Notes under the pieces: generated by a model
The model's database searches: none
The model's input: only the letters and a program-made list of their open reading frames with translations
Told to the model about the DNA's origin: nothing
Assembly: GCF_027118995.1 (NCBI RefSeq)
Contig: NZ_CP098242.1
Span: 558,001-622,000 of the forward strand
Source: Oxalobacter vibrioformis
GTDB lineage: Bacteria > Pseudomonadota > Gammaproteobacteria > Burkholderiales > Burkholderiaceae_D
Reading direction: 5' to 3'
DNA length: 64,000 bases
In this document: in pieces, positions 1 to 7,757 of the stretch
How positions within the stretch are numbered: position 1 is the stretch's first letter
How the letters are laid out: each line of letters opens with the position of its first letter
Made by a program: the position numbers and the translations under genes

Positions 1-199
1 CACTTTTCCATGCCGCACCTGTCGTTTTTGTCGCGTCTCGCTTGATCTTATTAGTTACCCTTGGATGGGACACTGACAAATCAGAAAGATACGGAAACTC
101 CTTACATTCACCTTCGTGCCCATCCTCTCTGTAACACTTTTTTTCTGAAATATCTTTATACTTCCCTCGAACAGGAAGGTTTTTTTTGCACAGACCCAT
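1..199 (-). CDS. Probable type II restriction endonuclease, N-terminus (partial)
   Basis: Seen: an ATG 2 bp after the controller stop opens a frame of 66 codons with no stop to the window edge. It starts MGLCKKNLPVRGK, has three cysteines near the front (C4, C22, C32) and ends in the basic stretch HPRVTNKIKRDATKTTGAAW. The weak ribosome site GAGG lies within the end of the upstream gene, which suggests translational coupling. Known: in C-protein restriction-modification systems the controller gene lies directly upstream of, and is co-transcribed with, the endonuclease gene. Inference: this is the endonuclease. The HPRVxNKIKRDAT-TTGAAWKS stretch also looks like endonuclease N-termini I recall, but I cannot verify that. 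The rest of the gene is left of the window. Confidence 0.55.
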   Translation of the reverse strand, partial: MGLCKKNLPVRGKYKDISEKKCYREDGHEGECKEFPYLSDLSVSHPRVTNKIKRDATKTTGAAWKS

Positions 200-201
200 C
201 G

Positions 202-423
202 TCAACTTGCCTCATCAAGAACGGCCATTAGCTGGCTTGGTTTGTATTTGAGGGCATACGCAATAGAAACGATATTTTGCAGGGAAACATTTCTTTCTCC
301 CCGCTCAACACTTCCGATATAAGTGCGATGAAGATCACAAAGCGTAGCAAGTTCTTCCTGAGAAAGTCCCAGCTCTAAACGCCTACGGCGTATTTCCCCG
401 CCAAGAAGTTTTGATGACCCCAT
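202..423 (-). CDS. XRE-family controller (C) protein of a restriction-modification system
   Basis: A 73-residue protein that is almost entirely one Cro/C1 helix-turn-helix domain (about residues 8-68). It contains LSQEELATLCDLHRTYIGS followed by VERGERNVSL, the recognition helix and turn typical of C proteins such as C.AhdI and C.Esp1396I. Its length also fits, since C proteins are about 75-100 aa. The start ATG follows a GGGG-rich ribosome site, and 40 bp upstream sits a two-half operator of the C-box type. Known: such proteins bind their own operator as dimers, first activating and then repressing themselves and the endonuclease gene, which delays restriction until methylation is complete. 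A generic phage repressor is the alternative, but the C-boxes and the ORF starting 2 bp downstream favour a controller. Confidence 0.75.
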   Translation of the reverse strand: MGSSKLLGGEIRRRRLELGLSQEELATLCDLHRTYIGSVERGERNVSLQNIVSIAYALKYKPSQLMAVLDEAS

Positions 424-464
424 GACCAGCCCCCCATTAGTGGCTGTTAGATTAGGCGCGTGAT

Positions 465-489
465 GACTATATGTCTACAGACTATAAGT
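465..489 (-). promoter_or_regulatory. C-box operator (two symmetric half-boxes)
   Basis: Plus strand reads GACTATATGTC, then TACA, then GACTATAAGT. On the minus strand this is ACTTATAGTC-TGTA-GACATATAGTC, two near-palindromic boxes with the GACT...AGTC signature and TGTA linker of restriction-modification C-boxes. It lies 42-66 bp upstream of the controller start, where the -35/-10 region is expected. Known: the distal box usually activates and the proximal box represses. The match to the Esp1396I-type arrangement is from memory and was not aligned. Confidence 0.7.
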
Positions 490-539
490 GGCAAGCTGGG
501 CACAAATTTCCGATACACATACTCAACCTCGTTTTGCCT

Positions 540-734
540 TAGCTGTTTGTGTCCGTCGACTTCCCGTAATATGAGACCGGCCAAATTGAAATTTTTTGTA
601 AAACTTTGACACAGGAGACTTAAATGAAGAAGAGCCGATTTACTGAGCATCAGATAGATCGTGTATCAATACTGAAAGAAGCAGATCCTGGGATGAAAGT
701 AGACGATACCTCACGCACCCGACGCGCCACATGA
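540..734 (+). pseudogene. IS3-family orfA transposase remnant
   Basis: A 36-codon frame starts at 624 behind the ribosome site AGGAG. It begins MKKSRFTEHQIDRVSILKEA and continues DPGMKVDD. This is the N-terminus of IS3-family OrfA (usual form MKKSRFTEEQI..ILKEAEAGMKV), with a two-residue insertion and loss of similarity after about base 705. The full OrfA (about 90-100 aa), all of OrfB and the right end are missing. The preceding 80 bp, including CGTAATATGAGACCGGCC, resembles the left terminus of such elements (ACCCACGTAATATGG type), though its exact boundary is not resolved. It sits between the controller gene and unassigned DNA, where a methyltransferase gene could have been expected. Confidence 0.6.
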
Positions 735-1213
735 AGAAGATTTCCTACGTCCAGTGCGCAAAATGCCGGATATCTTTCTTCTGTTGCCTCAACAGCAGAG
801 GCCATCCAGAACAGGATGCCCGTCCGGCAGCGGTGGCAGGCCATGCGTCTGCATCTGGTCAACAACGCGGTCAATTCGGGACATTCAATGCCCCATCCTT
901 GAAATATCCCTTCAGATCATCAACCAGGTCAACCACGCTGACACTACGATCATACGCGCCAATAAAACAGCCTGGCCATCGTGTGGACAGGCTGTTAAAA
1001 CGCTTTCCGGCAGCACCGGACATGACCAATTGGTCATTAATGATAAAAACCCCGAACACCTGGTGCTGGCGGTAGACCCGGATCAGGATCCGCCTGACAA
1101 CCTCGGTCAGCGTCAGCGGCGTCAACTGGTGTTTTCGTAGCCGGGTACGCTTGGGCTTTTTCCGGCGTTTCAGCACTGGAACACGGATCGCCGATGGATG
1201 GGAATATGGAGGC
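735..1213. other. Unassigned accessory DNA, probably degenerate coding sequence
   Basis: About 480 bp with overlapping open frames on both strands (754-1140 plus, 128 codons; 871-1245 minus, 124 codons; 650-874 minus, 74 codons) and no frame I can name. The minus-strand frames look the more protein-like: basic, with a CRRMACHRC cluster and an ERYPAFCALDVGNLL stretch. They are broken by a stop near 871, as in a decayed gene. No start with a convincing ribosome site was found. I do not assign a product. Confidence 0.3.
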
Positions 1214-1438
1214 TTATTTCGCATTTTCAGACTGCAATCTCGCAATAACCCTGTCTACCGCATCGACATGTTTTTTTTGGTAGAATACCCGTTCCGCAAG
1301 ACATGCTATAACGATCTCTGCTGGATAATCCCTCAGAAGATGATTGATTTGACGCACCCGCGCAACTTCACTTATGCTTAAATCCAAAATGCCATTCACA
1401 ATGACACCCACATCGTCAAAATTAGCTAATAGGCTCAT
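1214..1438 (-). CDS. Small hypothetical protein, 74 aa
   Basis: Seen: MSLLANFDDVGVIVNG..., acidic to neutral, with alternating hydrophobic positions and a helical C-terminal half (VFYQKKHVDAVDRVIARL). The start at 1438 was chosen over the upstream ATG at 1456 because a strong AGGAG lies 5 nt before it. The gene is divergent from the DUF4145 gene at 1441, so the two start codons are 3 bp apart and each ribosome site lies inside the other gene's 5' end or leader. I recognise no family. It could be a phage or plasmid accessory protein, or an antisense shadow. Confidence 0.4.
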   Translation of the reverse strand: MSLLANFDDVGVIVNGILDLSISEVARVRQINHLLRDYPAEIVIACLAERVFYQKKHVDAVDRVIARLQSENAK

Positions 1439-1440
1439 AT

Positions 1441-2220
1441 ATGCTCCTGCACACACTTCGTGGACAACCCTGCTCCCACTGCAACGCCTCTACTACTGAT
1501 CAACGCATTCTTCATGCAGCTGTAGAAACGATGCCAGTCCAGGCTATAAACGGCATTGCCTCGTGGGAAGATGGAAAAAATATTCGGGTATTTGTTACCT
1601 GCAGCATCTGCAACCAACCAAGCATGATGTCGCTGAGGCCAAATGAAGGCTTTCAAGGACAAACAATCAGTCAAAATTTTTATAACCACTCTCTTTTTTT
1701 GAATAGACTCAGAACGGATGAAGTGCTTTTTAGCGGAGGGAAACGACAGTCCGCTCGCACAGTTCGGTCGGACGAACCCGGATTGATTGTTAACGGGATT
1801 TACACTGTTGTTGCCCGCTTCCCAGAATCCAGAGTACAACGCCCCAATGCTGACGACATCCCAAGTGATCTGAATCAGGAAATCACCGACCTTGTGGACA
1901 TACTGGATCGACCTCGATATGCCATGATCGGCTGCCGCCGTGTTCTCGAACGCGCGTGCAAGGCTAAACTTGGAGACGCCGCCAATGGAAAAAACCTGTA
2001 CGACCTCATCGATGCGGTTCTTGCGAATATGGAAACCACAAAGGCGCTTTCTGACTGGGCGCATGACCTGAGGCAACTCGGCAATGACGCAGTGCATGGT
2101 GATGACACCCCCATAACCAAAGAAGACGCCAAACAAGCATATGACCTGACCGTTCTTTTGGTCGACTTGCTTTTTTCCTACCCCAACCGCATCGCGAAAA
2201 TGCGCCAAGCTGGAAAATAG
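1441..2220 (+). CDS. DUF4145 domain protein
   Basis: A 259-aa protein. The N-terminal part has two CxxC knuckles (C11/C14 and C54/C57), a likely zinc ribbon. The C-terminal part (about 150-250) carries the DUF4145 hallmark: CRRVLERACKAKLGD, then LSDWAHDLRQLGNDAVHGDD, ending in a hydrophobic helix. Known: DUF4145 occurs alone or fused to nuclease and helicase modules, often near restriction or other phage-defence genes, but its biochemical role is unsettled. The start at 1441 keeps both knuckles, but its ribosome site is weak. The position inside an integrase-bearing island next to a restriction controller fits an accessory or defence role; that is inference. Confidence 0.75.
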   Translation: MLLHTLRGQPCSHCNASTTDQRILHAAVETMPVQAINGIASWEDGKNIRVFVTCSICNQPSMMSLRPNEGFQGQTISQNFYNHSLFLNRLRTDEVLFSGGKRQSARTVRSDEPGLIVNGIYTVVARFPESRVQRPNADDIPSDLNQEITDLVDILDRPRYAMIGCRRVLERACKAKLGDAANGKNLYDLIDAVLANMETTKALSDWAHDLRQLGNDAVHGDDTPITKEDAKQAYDLTVLLVDLLFSYPNRIAKMRQAGK

Positions 2221-2228
2221 CCCAATAC

Positions 2229-2552
2229 TCATTTTTTCTCCTGACGGCCATAAACCATAAAAGTCAACGCCAGCAGTTCCTGTACCAGGCGATTGACCTC
2301 ATGGCCATGAGCCTGGAGCTGCTTTTTCTCTTTTGCATCAACCTCGCCGTCCACAGTGGCAGCATTGAATGTGCCGGACATAGCGCCCAGCTGCGTATAC
2401 AGATCATTCCACTTTTTAAGAAGCTCATCGTTTCCGACCTCTTCAGCAGCTGGTAGCTTGACGAAAACGCCGCCGGATTCATGGGCTACAGCCTGGGCAA
2501 AGTAAGTGGTTTCTGACAGCGACTGCAAGGTCATGGCCATGTTGACGTTCAT
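2229..2552 (-). CDS. CII/YmfL-like phage regulatory protein, short form
   Basis: A 107-aa protein, MNVNMAMTLQSLSETTYFAQ. The segment AVAHESGGVFVKLPAAEEV followed by LGAMSGTFNAATVDGEVDAKE and a helical tail matches the C-terminal half of the phage CII family (PF06892), where AHELGYV.MPLP precedes a DGRVD..E helix. The DNA-binding helix-turn-helix that forms the N-terminal half of that family is absent; upstream codons in frame (to 2723) are the antisense of another gene. The start at 2552 has a weak site, ACAGG. It is divergent from the plus-strand gene at 2619, as lysogeny regulators often are. It may be a truncated, non-DNA-binding remnant. Confidence 0.5.
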   Translation of the reverse strand: MNVNMAMTLQSLSETTYFAQAVAHESGGVFVKLPAAEEVGNDELLKKWNDLYTQLGAMSGTFNAATVDGEVDAKEKKQLQAHGHEVNRLVQELLALTFMVYGRQEKK

Positions 2553-2618
2553 GGTTTGCCTGTTTTCGTATCCGCCCGTGCTCCCAGCATGATCAACAGG
2601 AAGAGGCAGGGGCTGACC

Positions 2619-2870
2619 ATGACTGAAAAACAAGAGTTTCAGCAGCCAACCACATGCACTTGTGACCAGCGTCTGCATCGTTTTGGCGAATTTACCCAGC
2701 CAGTGAAATTCTGCGAGATCCACGGTGACCCGACCATTCTGACGCTGGCTGACCAGATTGCCGAGCTTCAGCGAAAGGTTGACTTGATCATGCGGGTTGA
2801 CCAGGCGCGCTCAATGTCACGGCCCATAAAACTGGGAAAAAGCGTTGCCAGGAGACCTCGCCATGAATAA
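2619..2870 (+). CDS. Small cysteine-containing phage-type protein, 83 aa
   Basis: MTEKQEFQQPTTCTCDQRLH..., with CTC and a later KFCEIHGD that together look like a small metal-binding knuckle (C13, C15, about C34, H36), then a helix rich in Leu/Ile/Arg and a basic tail. The start at 2619 was chosen over 2556 because AGGCAGGGG precedes it and because the longer frame runs over the divergent CII-like gene start. Its stop overlaps the next gene by 8 bp, so it is the first gene of a three-gene set with the excisionase and integrase. Function not recognised. Confidence 0.55.
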   Translation: MTEKQEFQQPTTCTCDQRLHRFGEFTQPVKFCEIHGDPTILTLADQIAELQRKVDLIMRVDQARSMSRPIKLGKSVARRPRHE

Positions 2871-3225
2871 GGACGATCTGATCACAGCGAAACGAGCCGC
2901 CGAAATACTTGGAATGAAGCCCAGGACAGTCTATGACCGCGCAGCGCCAAACGGCCCTATTCCATGTTATCGTTTTGGGGCAAAGTGCATCCGATTTGAT
3001 GAAAACGAAATCAGGGAATATAGGGAATCATGCCAATTTACTACGATGAAAGAAAACGTCGTTGGCGCTTTACGTTCAACAAGGTTGTCAATGGCCACAG
3101 AATCCGCGTCACAAAATTACTTCCGAAAGCGTGGAATAGAAACCAAGCCCAGGCGTTCGACCAGTCAGAAACGGCAAAGCTATTCGGGGCTGCGACTGGT
3201 ACGATCAAGCAACGCTCTCTCATAG
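2863..3225 (+). CDS. Excisionase/AlpA-like DNA-binding protein
   Basis: Residues 1-55 form a winged-helix excisionase (MerR-type HTH_17) domain: DDLITAKRAAEILGMKPRTV, then the YRFGAKCIRFDENEIREY wing and last helix. The start has an excellent AGGAG 8 nt upstream. Known: such proteins bend att-site DNA and steer the partner integrase toward excision. Odd: the typical protein ends here (60-75 aa), but this frame continues to 120 residues. The last about 65 residues overlap the integrase gene out of frame by 196 bp and are basic and low in hydrophobics, so they may be a read-on tail rather than a domain. Confidence 0.65.
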   Translation: MNKDDLITAKRAAEILGMKPRTVYDRAAPNGPIPCYRFGAKCIRFDENEIREYRESCQFTTMKENVVGALRSTRLSMATESASQNYFRKRGIETKPRRSTSQKRQSYSGLRLVRSSNALS

Positions 3226-4019
3226 GCGACGCGGTTGTTGCCTACTGCCAGCACAGATGCCCAAGCCTGAAAGAAGGTGAGGAAATTGAAAAGGAACTGG
3301 CAAGGCTTCACGGATATTATGACGGCCGTTTCATTGATGAATTGCCGGAAGTTGCTCGTGAATATATCGAAGCAGAATGTGACCGCGTAACACCGGCAAC
3401 CCTCAGAAACAAGCTATCGTACCTGCGCGCTGCCTGCCGGTACGCGCAAAAATATCACGGTATGGATAACGTTCCTGACATTGACCTTCCGAGGGTGAGG
3501 AATGAACGCAAGGAATACCTTGTCCGGCATGAAATGATCCAGGTTGCGCGCAGTTGCAAAACACAGAGAAATGGCGCATGGCGATACGCCCGTGCAATGG
3601 TGCGCATTGCATTTTACTCCGGGATGAGGATCAGCGAAATCATGAGGATAGACAATAAAGATCGTCTCGGCCGCTATACCGAAATTGTTGAGGATGGTTT
3701 CATTCTGTACGACACGAAAAACGGTGAGGATCGGTTTGTACCGATGCATCCAAAGCTGAAGGTTTTGCTGAAATATCTGCCTATCCCCTACTCAGTAACA
3801 TGGATGCAGCAGATTGTCCGGCGCGCCATGGATGAAGCAGGGTTTGAGCACATTACCTTCCATGATCTGAGGCATAGCACAGCATCCAACCTGATAAATG
3901 ATGATTCAGACTTGTATAAGGTCGGACTGCTGCTTGGCCACAAAGACCCGCGCAGCACCCAGCGGTATGCGCACCTGGCGAAGAAAACAATGAATGAGTT
4001 TATTCGCAAGCTGGGATAA
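3030..4019 (+). CDS. Tyrosine recombinase / phage-type integrase
   Basis: A 329-aa integrase. The N-terminal arm-binding strand (MPIYYDERKRRWRFTF) is followed by a SAM-like core-binding domain (about 60-150) and a catalytic domain with all expected residues: R200 (SGMRISE), K230, H278-xx-R281 (HDLRHS), H304 (LLGHKD) and nucleophile Y313 (RYAHL). It should catalyse site-specific integration and excision of the island. It is the last gene before tRNA-Ser and points at the tRNA 3' end 96 bp away, the standard geometry for an element inserted in a tRNA gene. It appears intact. The other att copy is not visible in the window. Confidence 0.93.
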   Translation: MPIYYDERKRRWRFTFNKVVNGHRIRVTKLLPKAWNRNQAQAFDQSETAKLFGAATGTIKQRSLIGDAVVAYCQHRCPSLKEGEEIEKELARLHGYYDGRFIDELPEVAREYIEAECDRVTPATLRNKLSYLRAACRYAQKYHGMDNVPDIDLPRVRNERKEYLVRHEMIQVARSCKTQRNGAWRYARAMVRIAFYSGMRISEIMRIDNKDRLGRYTEIVEDGFILYDTKNGEDRFVPMHPKLKVLLKYLPIPYSVTWMQQIVRRAMDEAGFEHITFHDLRHSTASNLINDDSDLYKVGLLLGHKDPRSTQRYAHLAKKTMNEFIRKLG

Positions 4020-4061
4020 ATTTTTTTGTGCAGAAATGGCAAAAAAATGCACACCCCCATG

Positions 4062-4088
4062 AAAAAATGCCACTTTTCAGCGGCATTA
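4062..4088 (-). terminator. Intrinsic terminator downstream of tRNA-Ser
   Basis: On the minus strand the stem AATGCC...GGCATT (4066-4071 with 4082-4087) is followed by TTTTTT. It lies 27 bp past the tRNA 3' end, so it should end the tRNA transcript. If the att core lies in the tRNA, this terminator came with the integrated element. Confidence 0.65.
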
Positions 4089-4114
4089 TGAATGTCGGTA
4101 ACTTATTGATTTAT

Positions 4115-4205
4115 TGGCGGAAAGGGTGGGATTTGAACCCACGATGAGCTATTAACCCATACCGAATTTCGAGTCCGGCGCATTCGACCTCTCTGCCACC
4201 TTTCC
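4115..4205 (-). tRNA. tRNA-Ser (anticodon CGA)
   Basis: A 91-nt tRNA with encoded CCA. The acceptor stem GGAAAGG/CCTTTCC, discriminator G, an anticodon stem CCGGA/TTCGG enclosing loop CTCGAAA (anticodon CGA, codon UCG), a long class II variable arm and a T-arm with GGTTCAAATCC are all readable. A -10 box TATAAT on the minus strand lies at 4238-4243, and a terminator follows at 4062-4088. Its 3' half is the likely attachment site of the island whose integrase ends at 4019. Confidence 0.95.
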
Positions 4206-4237
4206 GTTCCGGAAAACCTGATATTTCGCGAGGCCAA

Positions 4238-4243
4238 ATTATA
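4238..4243 (-). promoter_or_regulatory. Candidate -10 box of tRNA-Ser
   Basis: A perfect TATAAT on the minus strand, 32 bp upstream of the mature tRNA 5' end. A good -35 at 17 bp is not obvious (GAAATG region). The same 140-bp gap must hold the divergent map promoter. Confidence 0.5.
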
Positions 4244-4346
4244 ACAGGAATAGTCACTTTCATTTCGCCTGAATATGCCATTTTGAATGTAAACCACAGC
4301 TGTCGATTATAATGGGAGCTTCTTTACACCTGAAAAACATTTCATC

Positions 4347-5156
4347 ATGGCAGCAAGGCAATATACCTCTCCCGAAGACCTCAAGGGCATCAGAACCGCA
4401 TGTCAGTTGGCGGCAGAAGTACTCGACTATATCGAACCTTTTATCAAACCCGGCATCACGACGGGTGAACTTGACCGCCTGTGCCATGAATACATGACCA
4501 ATGTGCAGGGCACCATTCCGGCACCGCTGAACTACGCGCCACGTGATCATACGCCTTATCCGAAAGCCACTTGCATCTCCTTAAATGATATTGTCTGTCA
4601 CGGCATTCCCGGCGGGAAAATCCTGAAAAACGGGGATGCGATGAATATCGACATTACCGTCATCAAGAATGGCTATTACGGTGACACCAGCCGGATGTTT
4701 TTTGCCGGTCAGCCGAGTATCATGGCCAAGCGGCTTTCCGACATCACCTATGAATGCATGTGGCTTGGCATCATGCAGGTCAAACCGGGCGCCCATCTGG
4801 GTGATATCGGCCATGTCATCCAGACACATGCAGAGAAAGCCGGTTACAGTATCGTTCGTGAATTCTGCGGCCATGGCATTGGTAAATCATTCCATGAAGA
4901 GCCCAACGTGCTGCATTATGGCAAACCAGGCACAATGGAAATCATCAGGCCCGGCATGATTTTCACCGTTGAGCCCATGATCAATGCCGGACGCAGGGAA
5001 ATCCGCACAATGAATGACGGGTGGACAATCAAGACAAAAGACCACAGCCTCTCCGCACAGTGGGAGCACACCCTCCTGGTGACAGAAACCGGCTATGAAA
5101 TCCTAACTGTATCCCCCAATATGCCGCCACCCCCGGCATTTGTGACCAATACCTGA
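4347..5156 (+). CDS. map: Methionine aminopeptidase, type I
   Basis: Removes the initiator methionine from nascent proteins in the cytoplasm. The 269-aa length is right for the bacterial type I enzyme. The pita-bread metal ligands are all present: D102, D113, H176 (GHGIG), E209 (TVEP) and E240, with the substrate-binding H85 in CHGIPGG. The short proline-rich tail (PNMPPPP) is not part of the catalytic fold. The start codon follows the tRNA/island region; glnD begins 20 bp after its stop, so map and glnD are likely co-transcribed, an order also common in related Burkholderiales. Confidence 0.97.
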   Translation: MAARQYTSPEDLKGIRTACQLAAEVLDYIEPFIKPGITTGELDRLCHEYMTNVQGTIPAPLNYAPRDHTPYPKATCISLNDIVCHGIPGGKILKNGDAMNIDITVIKNGYYGDTSRMFFAGQPSIMAKRLSDITYECMWLGIMQVKPGAHLGDIGHVIQTHAEKAGYSIVREFCGHGIGKSFHEEPNVLHYGKPGTMEIIRPGMIFTVEPMINAGRREIRTMNDGWTIKTKDHSLSAQWEHTLLVTETGYEILTVSPNMPPPPAFVTNT

Positions 5157-5175
5157 TACTTTTCATCATACCGCC

Positions 5176-7740
5176 GTGTCAACCAGCAAACCATCACTGA
5201 AGCAGCAACTCTCCAAGCAGCGGCAGGAAGCGATTACGGCTTATCAGAATGATCCGAAACCGGAACGCCTGCTCAAAGCCCTTGCCCGCCATGTTGACGC
5301 AGCACTCATGCAGGCCTGGCGCGACACAGGTATACCGGCAGGAAATACGCTCATCGCAGTCGGAGGATATGGAAGAGGCGAACTTTTTCCCTATTCTGAT
5401 GTTGATGTGCTGATTCTTCTGCAGCGATCACCCGATGAAGCGCTCCAGAAAAAGCTGGAATCGTTTATCCAGACTATCTGGAATCTGGGACTGCAGATCG
5501 GTCACAGTGTACGGACCATTGAAGAATGCCTCCATGCCTCTGCCAATGACATCACGATACAGACCAGCCTGCTAGAGGCACGCCTGGTTACCGGTAGCCG
5601 CGATCTCTTCAGACAGCTTGTCAAACGCTATGACATAGCGATGAATGCCCGGGATTTTTTTCTCGCCAAGACACTTGAAACCCGCCAACGCCATCAAAAG
5701 CTCGGAGACACCCCATTCAGCCTGGAGCCAAACTGCAAAGAGAGCCCGGGCGGACTGCGCGATCTGCAGGTGATTTTATGGGTGGCAAAAGCAGCCGGAT
5801 TCGGCAATTCATGGGAAGAACTCGCCAGGAGGGAGTTGATTACCCGAACCGAGGCGGGACAACTCCGCAAAACCGAACGAACACTGAAAAACATCCGCAT
5901 CCGCCTGCATATCCAGACACAACGTGCGGAAGACCGGATTTTATTTGATGTACAGATACCCCTTGCAGAAGCTTTTCATTTCAAAAAAGCCAAAAAACCG
6001 CTTGATGCACGGGACGCCAGCGAATACCTGATGCAGCATTATTATCTTGCGGCCAGAATCGTACGACAGTTGAATATCATCCTGCTGCAAAACCTGGAAG
6101 CACGGCTTTTCCCCCAAACACATGAGCCTGAGTCCATTAACGAACGCTTCAACAAGGTCAGTGACTTTATTGATATCGCCACAGAGGATACCTTCACAAA
6201 GCATCCCTCATCCCTGCTTGAAGTTTTTCTGCTGCTGGCTGAGCGTTCCGACCTGAAAAACATGACGGCACGCACACTTCGTGCACTGTGGCATGCACGC
6301 GTACATATCAATAAAAAATTCAACCAGGACCCGGAAAATCATTCGCTTTTTCTCCGTATCCTGCAGGCACCCCGCTTTTCGGCACGTGCACTGCAGCATA
6401 TGAATGAGCTTGGTATCCTTGGACGCTATCTGCCCAATTTCGGCAAAATCATTGGCCAGATGCAGCATGACCTTTTTCACCAATACACAGTGGATCAGCA
6501 TATCCTCATCGTTATTGGCAATCTGCACCGCTTTACCCTGACAGAATATGCGCACGAATATCCTTTCTGCAGTCAGCTGATTGCCAATTTTTCCCGTCCA
6601 TGGCTTTTGTATATTGCGGCACTTTTTCACGATATCGCAAAGGGACGCGGCGGCGATCACTCCCTTTTGGGCATGGCTGATGCCAGACAATTCTGCCAGT
6701 CGCATGGACTTTCCGAAGAAGACACCGAACTGATTGTCTTTCTGGTTGAGCACCATCTCACCATGTCGCATATCGCCCAGAAAAGAGATCTTTCCGATCC
6801 GGCTGTCATCCGGGAATTTACCGATCTGATCAAAAACGAACGCCGTCTGACAGCACTGTACCTGTTAACCGTAGCAGATATCCGTGGAACCAATCCGCAA
6901 ATCTGGAACGCCTGGAAAAGCAAACTGCTTGAAGACCTGTATTACATGTCGCTGCGTGTGCTTGGCGGAGAAGTGCTCTCTGTTGATCATGAACTGGCAC
7001 AGCGGCAACAGGAAGCACTGGCCACGCTCAGGCTGTATGGCTTGCCGGAGCACGCACATGAAACCCTCTGGAAACACCTTGATGTCGGTTATTTTTTAAG
7101 ACATGACGCATCGGACATTGCCTGGCAAACGCGCATGCTCTATTACCGCACAGATACCATTGAGCCCGTCGTCAAATGCAGGCTTTCTCCTATTGGCGAA
7201 GGGCTCCAGGTAACTGTTTATACAAGGGACGAACCCGATCTTTTCCTGCAAATATGCGGCTATTTCTCCCGCAGGAATTTCAGTATTCTGGACGCCAAAA
7301 TTCACACCACCAATCATGGCTATGCGCTTGATACCTTTTTAGTGACTGAACAGACTTTTTCACGCAATTATAGGGACATCATCAACCTGGTTGAACATAA
7401 CCTGACGGAGGCCCTGAAAGCGGATGCACCACTGCTTGAGCCATCAATCGGTCGGCTTTCGAGAAAATCCCGATCCTTCCCGATTACACCAGGCATTGAT
7501 TTACGTCCGGATGCCAGTGGTGATCTGTTTGTGTTATCCCTGATCGCCAATGACAGAAACGGCCTGCTCTACGCCATTGCGGAGGTTCTCAGGCGATACC
7601 ATATCAATCTGCATACCGCAAAAATCATGACACTGGGCGAGCGGGTGGAAGATGTTTTTCTGGTGGGTGGCGACTTTCTCAAAAACCCGAAAAACCAGAT
7701 ACAACTGGAAACCGACCTGCTTGAAGTTCTCCGCATTTAA
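5176..7740 (+). CDS. glnD: [Protein-PII] uridylyltransferase / uridylyl-removing enzyme
   Basis: The glutamine sensor of the nitrogen-regulation cascade; it uridylylates and de-uridylylates PII proteins. 854 residues, normal for the family. Order of domains: nucleotidyltransferase with [15 protein letters not shown] (63-78, including the two catalytic aspartates), a GlnD-specific linker region, an HD hydrolase domain with FHDIAKG (H485-D486), and two C-terminal ACT domains (about 677-760 and 785-854) that bind glutamine. It starts at GTG 5176 with no clear ribosome site, which fits coupling to map just upstream. No sign of damage. Confidence 0.97.
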   Translation: MSTSKPSLKQQLSKQRQEAITAYQNDPKPERLLKALARHVDAALMQAWRDTGIPAGNTLIAVGGYGRGELFPYSDVDVLILLQRSPDEALQKKLESFIQTIWNLGLQIGHSVRTIEECLHASANDITIQTSLLEARLVTGSRDLFRQLVKRYDIAMNARDFFLAKTLETRQRHQKLGDTPFSLEPNCKESPGGLRDLQVILWVAKAAGFGNSWEELARRELITRTEAGQLRKTERTLKNIRIRLHIQTQRAEDRILFDVQIPLAEAFHFKKAKKPLDARDASEYLMQHYYLAARIVRQLNIILLQNLEARLFPQTHEPESINERFNKVSDFIDIATEDTFTKHPSSLLEVFLLLAERSDLKNMTARTLRALWHARVHINKKFNQDPENHSLFLRILQAPRFSARALQHMNELGILGRYLPNFGKIIGQMQHDLFHQYTVDQHILIVIGNLHRFTLTEYAHEYPFCSQLIANFSRPWLLYIAALFHDIAKGRGGDHSLLGMADARQFCQSHGLSEEDTELIVFLVEHHLTMSHIAQKRDLSDPAVIREFTDLIKNERRLTALYLLTVADIRGTNPQIWNAWKSKLLEDLYYMSLRVLGGEVLSVDHELAQRQQEALATLRLYGLPEHAHETLWKHLDVGYFLRHDASDIAWQTRMLYYRTDTIEPVVKCRLSPIGEGLQVTVYTRDEPDLFLQICGYFSRRNFSILDAKIHTTNHGYALDTFLVTEQTFSRNYRDIINLVEHNLTEALKADAPLLEPSIGRLSRKSRSFPITPGIDLRPDASGDLFVLSLIANDRNGLLYAIAEVLRRYHINLHTAKIMTLGERVEDVFLVGGDFLKNPKNQIQLETDLLEVLRI

Positions 7741-7757
7741 TTTTTTCTCTATTTCCT

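Noticed and set aside
161..187. CTTCC...GGAAG followed by eight T on the plus strand, like a terminator
   Set aside because: It lies inside the open reading frame of the partial minus-strand endonuclease candidate, the stem is only 5 bp, and no plus-strand gene ends just before it.
754..1140. 128-codon plus-strand ORF
   Set aside because: No family similarity, no ribosome site, and a more protein-like but broken frame lies antisense to it.
4103..4297. 64-codon minus-strand ORF
   Set aside because: It runs through the tRNA-Ser gene and is not a protein gene.
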